Below are positions 22,854 through 34,497 of a DNA stretch of 64,000 nt, one piece after another. The notes beneath the pieces were generated by a model. It ran no database searches, was not told the DNA's origin, and saw only the letters and a program-made list of their open reading frames with translations. Numbering within the stretch: the first letter of the stretch is position 1; the number at the start of each line of letters is the position of its first letter. Both the position numbers and the translations under genes were made by a program. The DNA is from Elysia chlorotica (taxonomy: Eukaryota; Mollusca; Gastropoda; Plakobranchidae). The DNA is taken from positions 1,410,636 to 1,474,635 of the forward strand of contig RQTK01000007.1 of assembly GCA_003991915.1 (NCBI GenBank), read 5' to 3'.

Positions 22854-23335
22854 CCTTCTTGAGATGCGGGCTATTTGTAACTATTTCTTGATACATAAAG
22901 ATGTGGGCTATTTGTAACTCCTTCTTGATATATAAAGATGCGGGCTATTTGTAACTATTTCTTGATATATAAAGATGCGGGCTATTTGTAACTCCTTCTT
23001 GATATATAAAGATGCGGGCTATTTGTAACTATTTCTTGATATATAAAGATGCGGGCTATTTGTAACTCCTTCTTGATATATAAAGATGCGGGCTATTTGT
23101 AACTATTTCTTGATATCTAAAGATGCGGGCTATTTGTAACTCCTTCTTGATATATAAAGATGCGGGCTATTAGTAACTACTCCTTGCTATATAAAGATGC
23201 GGGCTATTTGTGACTATTTCTTGATATATAAAGATGCGGGCTATTTGTAACTACTTCTTGATATATAAAGATGCGGGCTATTTGTAACTCCTTCTTGATA
23301 TATAAAGATGCGGGCTATTTGTAACTCCTCCGTAA
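22854..23335. repeat. 37-bp minisatellite with 74-bp dimeric order, right part
   Basis: About thirteen 37-bp units. Through most of the array, units ending TAACTCCTTCTTGAT alternate strictly with units ending TAACTATTTCTTGAT, giving a 74-bp higher-order repeat. The alternation decays at the right end. No long frame is maintained. Confidence 0.93.
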
Positions 23336-24060
23336 GAAAGCTGGTTCCTCCTGTAAATTTAGAAATAAAGAGAGGCACAGACGCGGATTGTCTCCCCTGA
23401 TGGTTTTAGTTTTCGTATGGTGTTAGCGAGTTTAGGTGTACATGTACCTGGTTTTGTATGTGAGATGGAGTTGAAAAATAAAGCCATTTGTGTGAGGGTT
23501 TGGAAGATCATGGTGACCTTCATATTGTTAGTGAGAACGACCTTGAGCGTGAGTTCAGATACATAAACATGAGGAGAGCTTGTGTTCCCGGTGAAACAAC
23601 TAAGAAAGCGCGTAGAATGTTGTTATGAATAAGTGCGTGCCATTTTGGAAAATCTCTTTAACCGCTCCATTGCTAATCATTTCATCCACGAATATGGAAA
23701 ATGTCTTAAATAATACATGTTAAAAAAAACTCTCTTAAGAAAAGAATGTACGGATAAGTTTTTTTTGTTTTGTTTTGTTGTTGTTCTGTTGTTTTTCTTT
23801 GTTGTTGTTTTTTGGGTGCTTAATGTGTTGTACATTGTTATCCTAAGAGCACGAAACACTGTCACCATGTAGGAATTGATTAAACGACTGCATGTGTTAC
23901 ATTCCTACGGTGCAGGTGTAGCCCATTATAGTTATTAGTGCAAACTCAAGACCATCCTATGCCTATGCCTATCAACAAGCCGGTTACATAATAAAGCATC
24001 TGTTCCGAACATAACTTTGCGTTCTCTGTCGGGACACCATACGAAAAATAGGACCAGTAG
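23336..24060. other. No gene seen
   Basis: Unique AT-rich sequence with a T/G-rich stretch at about 23,755-23,815. No SINE head, exon or RNA gene is recognised. Confidence 0.5.
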
Positions 24061-24064
24061 GAAA

Positions 24065-24123
24065 GAAGGAGTTAGTAATAGCCCGCATCTTTATATAGCA
24101 CAAAGGAGTTACAAATAGCCCAG
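24065..24123. repeat. Inverted fragment of the 37-bp minisatellite
   Basis: It contains AGTAATAGCCCGCATCTTTA and GGAGTTACAAATAGCCC, the reverse complement of the 22,118-23,335 unit. About 1.5 units are present, 0.7 kb beyond the main array. A GA microsatellite follows at about 24,150-24,191. Confidence 0.88.
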
Positions 24124-24144
24124 ATCCTTTTCCTCGCTAAGAAT

Positions 24145-24190
<46 letters not shown>

Positions 24191-24191
24191 T

Positions 24192-25263
24192 AAAAAAAAG
24201 AGAAAAAGAAAGATAGAGACCTCTACTGGCTAAGGGCCTTGATTCTTCCATAGTACAATGGCTAATTGCTAGGCGTTAAAAAAATTGCAGTCTAGTACAT
24301 AGCGGGATCAAATGTTTTCGAGCAATGCAAGCGATGACAGAGTGAGATACCCTGAACTTGTTACATCACGTTTGGTGCAATGTAAACTTATACTAATTTA
24401 GCTGATAAGGCAATAATAAAATACGTTCAATATTTGAGGTAAATATCCACATTGTGCATGATTTGTACAGTGTGAAAATCAAGCAAATACTGGGCTGTAT
24501 TTGGACAAATTGGTGGGGAAAGTTATTTCAAAAACTTTTCCAAGAAATAATTATGAGTATAGGTTATAAAAATATTTTCTTTTGTTTGTTTTTCTCTTGA
24601 AGAATACTGGTGCAACCTATAAATAGAATATTTAAATTTACCTTACTGACAACGAAGATTCCATTTAGATGACAACCAGAACACAAGAATTCAGGAATGC
24701 CTACATTATCTGGAATCATTCATAGCTCATACTTGAGTCATCCGAATAAAAGATGTTTTTGACGTCATGTCCCGTGAGAACCCAGTAATCGGGTTGCTTA
24801 CCTAACCATGTTGTGAACCCAGTACTCACTTTCTGCTCATTTGCCAGTCTTCATTCTTGCAGTGCTCACGTTTCAAGCTATTTATTTATGTCTTGTTCAC
24901 GCCTTCTTGTGAGTTTGGATGTTCCTCTTTTCCTTCCAATTTCGCGTCCAATGTTTCTCCAATGCGTCATAACGTTATAGGTTTTCCAAATATTTCAACT
25001 AAGGTCTTTTTATTGTTTGCATTAAGTTGTTGTTTAAGTGTGGTTATTTTTTATAATCTTCTCGTTTATTGTTTTCAGCTCCCAACATATTCTCATAATA
25101 ATTTGTTTTAGGCCGATGTCTAGATTTAATTTTAGAAGACACATAGATGTGCAACATACATACCGCAAACATGCTATTCATCTTTTATTGCCCAACATAC
25201 AGATAAGAGAAAATAGCTTTCCAAAAAAGGGAGACGTTTTCATATTATCGGCGATGATTGTCC
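24192..25263. other. No gene seen
   Basis: AT-rich unique sequence. Open frames near 24,857-25,260 have hydrophobic low-information translations and no splice context. Confidence 0.5.
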
Positions 25264-25436
25264 CTCTGACTCCCTCTCTCTCTATCATTATATCTCTCTC
25301 TTTCAAGGTATCACGCTCTCTCTCTCTCTCGCTCTCTCTTTCCTNNNNNNNNNNNNNNNNNNNNNNNNNNNNNNNNNNNNNNNNNNNNNNNNNNNNNNNN
25401 NNNNNNNNNNNNNNNNNNNNNNNNNNNNNNNNNNNN

Positions 25437-25510
<74 letters not shown>
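25264..25510. repeat. (CT)n microsatellite containing an assembly gap
   Basis: CT repeat on both sides of 92 unresolved bases (N, 25,345-25,436). The gap probably reflects an unresolved repeat length rather than missing unique sequence. Confidence 0.95.
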
Positions 25511-25513
<3 letters not shown>

Positions 25514-25775
25514 CCCAACATGCCCAACTTTTCCCCTCCATCACCCCATGACTCACGCACGGTCTATGTGGAGCAGCAGGCAAGGTGTCCATGTGCTGTG
25601 AAGCACGTGTAAAGAAATAAACATAAACACGGAGATAAACGTCTGAAAATTTAAAAAAAAAAAACTTTGAAAAAGATAAATCTATGTTGTCTCAATCTTT
25701 GCCATATAAAAAAACCCACCAAAAAACAAAACAAAAACAAAAACAACTAAAAAACAACAACCAGAAAACAATAAC

Positions 25776-25794
25776 AACGACGACGACGACGACG

Positions 25795-25884
<90 letters not shown>

Positions 25885-25885
25885 G
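25776..25885. repeat. (GAC)n then (CAA)n microsatellite
   Basis: A short GAC run leads into about 90 bp of CAA repeat. Confidence 0.96.
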
Positions 25886-26351
25886 AAAAAGCAACACCAA
25901 AAACAAAAATGGAAAACCTCCAAAAAAAAACAAAAAACAATAACAAGATCAGGTTTGCTTGTCAATTATAAATAATTTTTAGTTTCAGCACAGTTGCAAA
26001 TGTATCTGTAATACTTTAATTTTTTTCCATCCCACCCCACGAGTTTCGTGTGTTATCATCAAGCATTAATAATAAATCTGACAAAGAGATAGGACTGCCC
26101 TGTTTCTCTCAGGAAAACGTAAACAAAATCACGTGATAGTTGTAATTTTTGTGTAAACAATCTGTGGTTGGGCTAGAGCATAGATCTATTGTAGCAATTT
26201 TTTTGCATTAGCTGACTTACAAGCATCACGTGACTTTTGTGAGAAAGAGGTCGGACTCATTGGGGGCAAGAATGAGATTTTTCTACTGATAAACTAGTTT
26301 GAACGCTAAACTCTATTAAAAAAAAACAATAATGGCATTTCTATTTTTATC

Positions 26352-26352
<1 letters not shown>

Positions 26353-26404
<52 letters not shown>
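26353..26404. repeat. (GA)n microsatellite
   Basis: About 50 bp of GA repeat. The region 26,405-27,585 is unique; overlapping open frames on both strands near 26,780-27,200 lack splice context and family resemblance. Confidence 0.95.
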
Positions 26405-26411
<7 letters not shown>

Positions 26412-27587
26412 TGGAGAGAAAAGTTTCTTTGGTATTTTTTGTTATAAAAGTTTTATTGTCATCGTTGTATAGTTGCTGTTTGGATAACAAAAACAGCAAC
26501 AAACAAACAAACAAACAAACAAAAACCTAATTTAAAAGACAACAACAACAAAACCAACAAAACAAAAAAAGGGCCTGTTAAAGGACAATAAAAAAAAATC
26601 TTGAATCTTTTCACTCTGCCTGTCTTTAAATATGTTTACGACGTAAAACCATTTTCTCTGCCTATCTTTCTGTCGGTTTGTTAACCTGTCTCTGTCTATG
26701 TCTCTTATTTTTTCACTCTATCTCTTTCTATTTCTCTCTTTGTCTGTCTCTCAATCTCTCTTTCCTTCTCCGCAGTTTACACCCGCTTCCACAGTACCCT
26801 GAGAGCTTCAATGAGAACTCCGCACTGAAAGATTAACTGCGGGGCCAGAGATTTTGTCAACATGGCCGTGTGGACTTCAATAATCGTTGTAGAGCGAAAG
26901 TCAATATTAAATAACCCATTTAAATCCACATAATAGGAATTGTATTTTGTGAATTTACCTTTAGGCCAAGATGTAACCAATGATTCCAATAATCGCTGGG
27001 AATTTTGTTTTCCCTGGGAAATTTGCATCACTTGAATCTTTTCCTCCCGCTGAACCCAAATGGAAGTGGGCACACAATGCATCCAACCTCCATCTTTTCT
27101 CAAAAGTTCTTCCCAAACATCAGGATTCTTTAGACAACACCCTTACACTCAATTCCAATACGATACGCGACTTTGACACTGAAGAGCTTGTTTCACACTC
27201 GTCACGCTAAGTTTTCCATGAGAACAAGTTTCGAATGTCTATATTTAGCGGATTCTAGCCTCCGGCGTGAAGTAAATACAGTAATTGTTTATCCCCTAAC
27301 GTGCCTCAAGATTTTCTCATAATATTAAAAACATGAACCGGGGTTTTAAAGCGGAGTCACAAAAGATGCCAGCGTCCGACACCTACTTCAAGACCCTGAC
27401 ACAATCATGTCTCTGAAGTTCATCACGCGATTGTTAGACTTACAAGCTTTTACCGTGGTAAACTTTAGCATTACTACGCAGCTGGGTTTTCTTTGTTTTT
27501 TTTGTTTTTTTTTTGTGTGTGTATTTTTTGTTGTTGTTTCTTTTTTTTTTACACTAAGGAAAGAGATGAAGTAGAAATTCGTTTACG

Positions 27588-27784
27588 TGCGGGCGCGGTG
27601 GTCCAAGGATAGAGCAGGCGGCTTCTAATAGAAGGGTCGGGGATTCTATTCCAGCTCAGGACATATCGTTCTTCTCAAGTGCTTGGGTCGGTGTAAAAAA
27701 ACAAGTGACGATCCAAGTCCCGAGTCTCTCGCTCTGGCCTCTCGTCGATGTTTAGGGTCCTTTAGAACTTAGGAGACGCTAAAT

Positions 27785-27786
<2 letters not shown>
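27588..27786 (+). repeat. tRNA-derived SINE leading into a GA tract
   Basis: The head has GCGCGGTGGTCCAAGGATAG and a degenerate B box, GGGGATTCTATTCC. The body has GCTTGGGTCGGTGT. A (GA)n tract at 27,787-27,832 begins where the tail would end. Confidence 0.65.

Positions 27787-27832
<46 letters not shown>
27787..27832. repeat. (GA)n microsatellite
   Basis: GA run directly abutting the SINE body. Confidence 0.96.
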
Positions 27833-27837
<5 letters not shown>

Positions 27838-27964
27838 CATCTACAGACCACCTCTAATCTTTTATAGAGTTCGTCAGACGGCCATAAAGAGCCAAAGATG
27901 ATTGTTTTCACTGCGATCAAAAGATTTATGAAAGAGATCTGATCTTACCTACGTTTGTTTTTTG

Positions 27965-28205
27965 TTTTTTTTTGACGTTCAACATCAGCAACTTGGCTAA
28001 ACGCGGACGGGTCCATCGACTGACGCTCTAAAGTTTAACAGGATGCCACACAGAGCCACAGTGGGAATACTAGGAATTGAGTCCGAGCCGGTCATTTTAT
28101 TCTGACACTGATCTATCCAGTGAACAAGGAGGCCCAATCAGGGATTAAACCTGGGACCTCCCGAATAGATGGCGCTAGCGCTAACCATATCCACCATTCG
28201 AGCAA
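27965..28205 (-). repeat. tRNA-derived SINE, minus strand
   Basis: On the minus strand the head contains GGAGGTCCCAGGTTTAATCC (B box) near 28,145-28,165. It is followed by a body, and the degenerate 3' module ends near 27,975. Confidence 0.65.
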
Positions 28206-28875
28206 GCTCCTCCCCTCTAACGTAACTAGAATATAATTATACACAATCATGTACTCGTATATGGGGTTCAGTTTGATTACAAGAACAGTGCACACATTTC
28301 TAGTTGAAGTTATGCGGAAAGTTAATCTTTTTTCTTTCCTTCGTCGTTGCTCTTGTTGTTATTGTTGATATTGGGGATGTTGTTGCTCTTGTTGTTGTTG
28401 ATTCTTTTGCTGTTGCAGCTGCAAATGTTGATGACTTTATTTTGATAACTATTATGGAAGAATTCTAAATAATTTTATTGTTATATTTGTCACCAAAAAC
28501 TTTAGGGGAAACACTTTATTGTTGTTGTTGTTGTTATCATTATTGTTTTTTTTTTTGTTTTTTTTTTGTTTATTGTAATTTCTCTCCTAGCCATATAATT
28601 GTTCGGAAAATTCACAAATCTCTCTGTCCGTCTGTCCCACCGCCAGAGTTTCGCTTTACGTCCCAGATAGATAGATGGATAGATAAAAATATAGATAGAA
28701 AGACAGACAAACAGACAGATACAGACGTAGCTAGTGAAAGACAGAGACAGAGACAGAGACGGAGACAGAATTTAAAAAAAAAACAGTTCCTTACTGGCGT
28801 AGTAATACAGTGGCCAGATCTAGCTGCCATTCGTGTGCGAGGCACATGACCTTGTTATGATGCCAACACCAAACC

Positions 28876-29130
28876 GTGGTGATAGTGACAGCTTGCGGGC
28901 CAAATTGGCTTTCTCGGCCTTCTCGACTTTCTCCTTCTTTTGTGTCTTCTGAGCCGCCCGGTATGGCTGGCCTACCACCCTTCACAATGATTTTCTTGTG
29001 GTTGGTACTGGTACCTAAATATGTTGTTATGACGCCAGCAACTGGAGTGAATTTTGTACGGTTGATAAGATTAATGTAGGTCCTCATTGTTTTTCCGTCC
29101 AATTAGTTTGTGGCTCTCGATCGGCAATTT
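28876..29130 (-). repeat. Dispersed 255-bp repeat with an open frame, copy 1
   Basis: This block matches 40,212-40,466 at roughly 93% by eye. On the minus strand both copies keep a frame of about 77-90 codons containing [22 protein letters not shown] and [16 protein letters not shown] do not recognise the product. A CT microsatellite follows each copy on the plus strand. It may be part of an uncharacterised mobile element or a duplicated exon; which strand is the sense strand is inferred from the shared frame. Confidence 0.7.
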
Positions 29131-29146
29131 CATGTGCCATGGTTTT

Positions 29147-29148
<2 letters not shown>

Positions 29149-29200
<52 letters not shown>
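29149..29200. repeat. (CT)n microsatellite
   Basis: CT run following the dispersed repeat. A similar run follows its second copy at 40,484. Confidence 0.95.
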
Positions 29201-29205
<5 letters not shown>

Positions 29206-29913
29206 CTACTTGTGTGTCTCTGTCTGTCCTTTTTTTACTTTCTTAGTTCTCCCCCCCCTCTCTCTCTCCCTACTTTAGACAATGATCTGCGCATTTGATC
29301 TGCTTCGGTAATCCAGGAAGTCAAAGTTTACGTCCAAAAAAAAAAAAAATCCATTTTTTTCTCCTTAAACCAACACGTATTACATAGATTCTAGACCTTC
29401 TCGCCGTATTGAATCAATCAAAGAACAAAGAGATGAATCTAGACCTAGATTACAAGACTACATGAGAAAAACAAGACTTCTCTCTCTTTTTTTTTAATTT
29501 TTTTTATTATTATTATTAATCCTGGGTCAAACTGATCGTTAGTTCTTTTCTTTCTTTTTTCTGTCTTTCTTTTTTTTCTGTTTCTTGTTTTTTTTTCTCG
29601 GAGTGTCGCCTAGATTTCTTCCTTTTTTTCACACGCTTGTTTGAGACGTAATATTATAGATCCATCTTTTACTAAGACGCATTTCGAACAATGACGCAGC
29701 TTTTTGGGAGTAAAACAGTAAGTTACAAACACGAGAGGAAACAAAACAAACTAGTTCATGACGTTACTTAGATACCAGTCTAAACAGTTCCTCGTTCTTC
29801 GTGGCTCAACAACCAAAGGATTCAATAATTTATTGTGTGACCACACTTGTATAATAGCCTATCCCATTCCTAAAATACAAAAGGTTTAGATTACGTTAAA
29901 AACAAGATAGTAC

Positions 29914-30080
29914 AATGAACAACTGAGGTGAGAGAATAGTGTGCCTAAAATAAAAATACGCTATTTGGTAAGGATGCTGGATGGCTCAGTCGCTAATACA
30001 ACTGAGGTGAGAAGATTGTGTGCCTAGATGAAAAATACGCTCTTTGGTAAGGAGGCTGGATGGCTCAGTCGCTAGTTCTT
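29914..30080 (+). repeat. Tandem duplication of about 84 bp including a SINE head
   Basis: 29,914-29,997 and 29,998-30,080 share ACAACTGAGGTGAGA through GGCTGGATGGCTCAGTCGCT, which is a tRNA-like A-box region. Only the second copy continues into the rest of the element, to about 30,290. Confidence 0.85.
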
Positions 30081-30290
30081 TTGGCTGACGGACAAGAGGT
30101 ATGTCGTTCAAAGCTAATCCGGTGCCACCGCCTCGAACAAGTTTAATGGGTTTTTAGCAAACCAGAGTTATCGACGTCTGTACCAATAGCAACATGACTG
30201 TGTCAGACTAAATTTCCTGTCCTTTTGTAAGCCCAAATGTGGGACTTTGAATTAAGTCGGACCAACAGATAGGCACATCATGAGGCTTGG
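30081..30290 (+). repeat. tRNA-derived SINE body
   Basis: This continues the second duplicated head, with a degraded B box (GTTCAAAGCTAATCC) and a divergent body. Nothing further is recognised from 30,291 to 31,120 beyond A-rich stretches. Confidence 0.5.
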
Positions 30291-31124
30291 AGACGACCAG
30301 ACTTACGACTCTGCTTTTAATGTAAAAAAATTGTTTGGGTAGAACAAGCAATGACAGCGGTAAAGTGTTCCCACGAGACTAATAAGAATATTTATTTAAA
30401 ACAACAATGCGCTGCTGATTTTTACTTTTCTTGTAAAAAAATGAAAAAATCTTTGGCAGTTTCTTTTCTCGTTTTAAAACACTATTCCATTTCTTAGTCC
30501 TTAAGGGTGAGGGGCAAAGTGTTCTAGATCTTTCTTTTACTTCAATAAAAAAAAATAATTAAGAAATGTATTCGATGACACGAATAGATAACTGCAATCT
30601 ATAATTGACAAAAGCAGTATAAGCCAACTTGCTTTTGGATCTCTCACATTAAACAGACTTGATGAAATCAATAACAATAAGAGCTAAAAAAAAAAAGAAA
30701 AAGAAAACAAATTATGAGAAGTTGAACAAGTCACACTCTCCATTGATCCCACAGCATGTAGTGTTGACCTAGACTAGAGCGCAGCACGAGATCTCAACAA
30801 AAGAAAACAAAAATAATTGGCACTAGAATAGGGGGGAAAAACGAAATAACTTTTTTTTCGCACTTCACCAAGTTGTTCCACTAAAGTCGAAAGGGCAACA
30901 AAGATATAAAAAAGGTAAATAAATAAACAAACAAACAAAAATGACTTGGCTCACTTCTTGCGCAGGATATAAAATGTAGCGACTTTTTAAATGTATCAAT
31001 TTCTAGATATCGTTTTCATTTTCTTTCTCAATTTGATATACACTTGTTTTCAAGAAGATTTTTTCCGGCATTTTTTGTGTGTGTATAGAGCAATGTTATT
31101 CCTGTACTCTGTGTAAGAGCAATG

Positions 31125-31430
31125 GTGTTCCTGTGATGCCAGTAGGTAGGACACGCGCCTTCTATCTAATCAGGAGATCCTTATTTTGATGAGGCCCGTG
31201 GTTTAAATCCCACGATCAGTCGAACATTGATTTGTCCGATTTTAGTCTCCTATTGTTTGAGTCGGTGCCAGTATAGTGTGACCGGCTGAGACAGGAGTCC
31301 AGGTCACCCCACCCTCTCTCGTGTGTGGCAGCACATTAAACTGTCAGACGTCAGTCTTGGGGCGCATTCACGATAAAGCCTATACAGTGCTGATGTTTAA
31401 TGTTAGACAACGAACTCATCTCAACTCCTG
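31125..31430 (+). repeat. Full-length tRNA-derived SINE
   Basis: The head has GATGCCAGTAGGTAGGACAC and the B box GGTTTAAATCCCACG. The body contains GAGTCGGTGCCAGTATAGTG and the 3' module GCAGCACATTAAACTGTCAG. A complete copy with head, body and tail in order. Confidence 0.8.
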
Positions 31431-31689
31431 ATTTCGAGGCTTGATCGGCTCATACGATCCCAGCACCTTTTTACTGTCGGCCCAAAACGCCCACTTTTTT
31501 TTTCAAGATGTTCTTGAAAGCGTTGGCTAAAGCTAAAGCTGTGTTGGCCTTACCAACAGTAAAACTGGGGCTGGCAGTAAAGAAGTCCATGTCCATACAG
31601 AAGGCGGGGTTTTCAACATGAAATGTGAATTTAGAAATACATGACCCTCCCAATAGATCGTTTGTGTGTGGCAGTTTGACCAACTTTCA

Positions 31690-32140
31690 AAAAAGTTTGG
31701 CGTTGAATTGAATTTTATTCGGGAAAAGGCCTTTGGCCCATACATCATAACAACAAACATAATAATAATAATTATTAAGCTACTTTCAGACTATACATTG
31801 AAAGTTGTCTGATTTTATTGTACAAACAGGCAATCATGGATTTAAACCTAATGAAGGGGAGTCATAAAAAGCAGTTATTATATATTTGTAAGTGCCATTA
31901 TAGATTGATATTCGTAGAAAAATAAATACTCGGTAGCATGAAAATGACTATATATGGAGGGTCAATTTTCTGGCTTGCTAAATTGATTACAAAAGAACAT
32001 AAAAGATTTTCATTATCAACATCATCAGCATTGCAACGAAGACACGAAGGAGACTTAGATATTTTCCATCTAGACAAGTTGTTTCGGTGTTATCATGAGT
32101 GTTAGAGAGACTTTCTCCAACCAGTTAATCCCATTTTCGG
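31690..32140 (-). mobile_element. 3' remnant of a LINE (non-LTR retrotransposon)
   Basis: Read on the minus strand, the upstream part encodes HRNNLSRWKISKSPSCLRCN and shortly after NENLLCS. This matches the HR..LSRW...C..C...D....LL..C signature at the C-terminal end of many LINE reverse transcriptase proteins. The 3' end reads TATGGGCCAAAGGCC...AATAAAATTCAATTC, a tail typical of invertebrate LINEs, with a polyadenylation-like signal. Frame breaks lie between the motif and the tail, and one expected histidine of the zinc-knuckle-like motif is replaced by asparagine. It is 5'-truncated and dead. The clade (CR1/Jockey/L1-like) is uncertain. Confidence 0.72.
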
Positions 32141-32254
32141 GAACCGGATGTGCTTTTTGAAGCCATAAAGGTTTTGCTTCCATGTTAGGGTGCGAACAAG
32201 TGGCTTTAAGGACCTGATTGTGAACATGACATGCCCAAATTATTCAAAACAGCA

Positions 32255-32335
32255 CCTGGTTAGATCAGGATCCGAACCCTTTACCTTTTGAGACTAAAGT
32301 AACACTGCGCTCTCGAGTGTCTGACTGTCTGCACC
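32255..32335 (-). repeat. tRNA-derived SINE head, minus strand
   Basis: On the minus strand it has an A-box-like region and the B box GGTTCGGATCCTGATC near 32,265-32,280. Confidence 0.55.
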
Positions 32336-32580
32336 AATTTTGCTGCATAGTGTTACGCAAAGTATTTACTTTATCACCAGAGCATGGTAGTACCCAATCA
32401 CAGTTATGTTCCCATGACAGCTGATTTCATGAGTTTTTACCCGATACAATAAGACTACATAGAAAATACAAATGTTACAGCATAGCAATGGTAAGATTTA
32501 TTTTTAATTACTATAGAGAGCAGATAACGTTTGCACCTTCATCAATTTGTATTTAACTACATCACTCGACGGTAACCGGC

Positions 32581-32625
<45 letters not shown>

Positions 32626-32672
32626 TCTCTTTCTCTCTCACACACACACACACACACACAACACACACTCTC
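32581..32672. repeat. (CT)n/(CA)n compound microsatellite
   Basis: CT repeats change to CA repeats and back to CT. The tract sits just upstream of a SINE. Confidence 0.95.
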
Positions 32673-32694
32673 TCTCTAAGGGAGGAAGGGGGGA

Positions 32695-32966
32695 GGGGGG
32701 CTAACTGGCGCAAGTGGTAGAGCGTTGTTCTCACAATTGGGAGGTCCCTGATTCAAAACCCATGACCGACCAAAACATGTATTTGTCCGATTACTTCCCC
32801 TACTTGTTAGGTCACGTTTAGTATTATGTGATCGGATGAGACAAGAATCATAGAATCCCTGCACTATCTTTTTGTAGCATCACGTTAAAATGTCAGATGA
32901 AAGTCTTGTGACCCACCCACAATATAGCCTCTATTATGTTGATGTTGGACTATGAGCATCAACCTA

Positions 32967-32970
<4 letters not shown>
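32695..32970 (+). repeat. Full-length tRNA-derived SINE
   Basis: The head has CTGGCGCAAGTGGTAGAGCG and the B box TGATTCAAAACCC. The body has CCTACTTGTTAGGTCACG and the tail GTCAGATGAAAGTCTTGTGA to CATCAACCTAACC. The tail passes without a break into an 80-bp CT tract. Confidence 0.8.

Positions 32971-33052
<82 letters not shown>
32971..33052. repeat. (CT)n microsatellite fused to the SINE tail
   Basis: About 82 bp of pure CT beginning at the SINE's terminal AACC. Confidence 0.97.
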
Positions 33053-33055
<3 letters not shown>

Positions 33056-33740
33056 TCTTTCCCGCAACTATCATTATGGTTCAATAATTTAACGCAGGCT
33101 ATTTAAAACTTGATTTTCATGAACCTTTTTGCTTACACGGCATTCAGAAAACGACACCACAAATTATTATTTTCCCAAACGACAAACTCTAAATCCCCCC
33201 CCCCCCCCCCCCTTTTTTTTCCCTTCTCCTTTTCATCTCTGTTTCAATTTAAACAGCTTAAGTGCATGTATTGCTATTGAGGGCGCTAGATCTGTTCAAG
33301 AGGAAACCATTCATACGTCTCGCGCTGCAACGCTGTAAGCTTTAGTGCTATGCTAGAATCTCATAGAAACTAATACATGTACAGCATTGCATGCAGTGTG
33401 CACGTTATGATCGGCCGCAGACGCAGACAGACTTTTTTAGATCTATGCACACAGAGCAACCAGTTGAAGGCGGGCTGCAGACGTGGGCAAACTTTCCCAC
33501 GGAACGCCGACTTCAAATCTGCTCCTCAACGCCGTCAACGGTTGACGGCTGGCATTTCATTTTCTTTTCTCTGTTTTTTTTCTCTATTATTTTGAAAAGG
33601 AAAAGAAAAGCGTAAGCTCTGGGGCATATGCTATGTAATGATCTGGTATACTTATGTCATTGAGGTTATTCTGTCACGACCCCAAGTCATTCCCTCCCCT
33701 TCCAACCCTTCCACATTACCGTCCCCCTCTCCCTCCCCAT

Positions 33741-33744
<4 letters not shown>

Positions 33745-33821
<77 letters not shown>

Positions 33822-33960
33822 CTTTCTCTCTCTGTCTCTCTCTCTCTCTCTCTCCCTCTCCCTCTCTGTGCCTTTCTATCTTTACGATCTCTCTCAGTCT
33901 CTGTCTCTGTCCCCTCCCTCCCCCCTTTTGTCTCTTCCTCCCCCCTCCAACCCCCCTCCC
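33745..33960. repeat. (CT)n-rich pyrimidine tract
   Basis: About 110 bp of CT with a few interruptions, then pyrimidine-rich sequence ending CAATATTAG. It could serve as a splice acceptor for the weak exon candidate at 33,970. Confidence 0.92.
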
Positions 33961-33969
33961 CAATATTAG

Positions 33970-34205
33970 ACATAATGACAAGCAGAAGTGTAGAACTTGC
34001 AGGGGAAAAAACTGGAGCTGGCACAGTCAGACGCAACTTTACTATTCTGCTCCGAAGTTTGCAGGTTGCTCTGACCCAAATTTACTTTCATGTCTTAAAA
34101 CGCAAATACACTTAGATCTAGATAACATTAACAAAAACAGGTTAAATACTACATGTGAATATTTGTTACAAAAAAAAATGCGTAGACGAGACAATGTTTT
34201 GAGGA
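33970..34205 (+). other. Weak exon candidate, frame undecided
   Basis: Between a possible acceptor (CCAATATTAG) and a GTAAAAG donor, one frame stays open for the whole 236 bp (KQKCRTCRGKNWSWH near its start). A second frame begins with an ATG at 33,974 (MTSRSVELAGEKTGAG) but stops at about 34,115. Neither is recognised. I do not call a CDS because two frames compete. Confidence 0.25.
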
Positions 34206-34290
34206 GGTAAAAGGCGATACATTATTTGCGATGATTGGTTACATTTTGTTGCCAATAATAATGTTTATGAAAAGAGAGAAAAAAGAAGCC

Positions 34291-34320
34291 AGCACAACAA
34301 CAACAACAACAACAACAACA

Positions 34321-34363
<43 letters not shown>

Positions 34364-34411
34364 AATAACAACAATAATAAAAATAACAATAATGATAATA
34401 ATACATGTAGT

Positions 34412-34485
<74 letters not shown>

Positions 34486-34497
34486 AACAACAACAAA
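34291..34497. repeat. (CAA)n microsatellite
   Basis: Two long CAA runs joined by AAT-rich sequence containing ACATGTAGTAA. It ends about 145 bp upstream of the IMP3 start codon. Confidence 0.97.

Noticed and set aside
25345-25436. Run of N as a real feature boundary
   Set aside because: It lies inside a CT tract and reflects unresolved repeat length; frames reading through it are meaningless.
26777-27210. Overlapping frames of 108 and 76 codons on opposite strands
   Set aside because: Both are open by chance in unique sequence; neither has splice sites, family resemblance or a second supporting exon.
31471-31760. Minus-strand frames of 70-75 codons at the LINE tail
   Set aside because: They cover the LINE 3' UTR and flanking sequence, not the conserved reverse transcriptase region.
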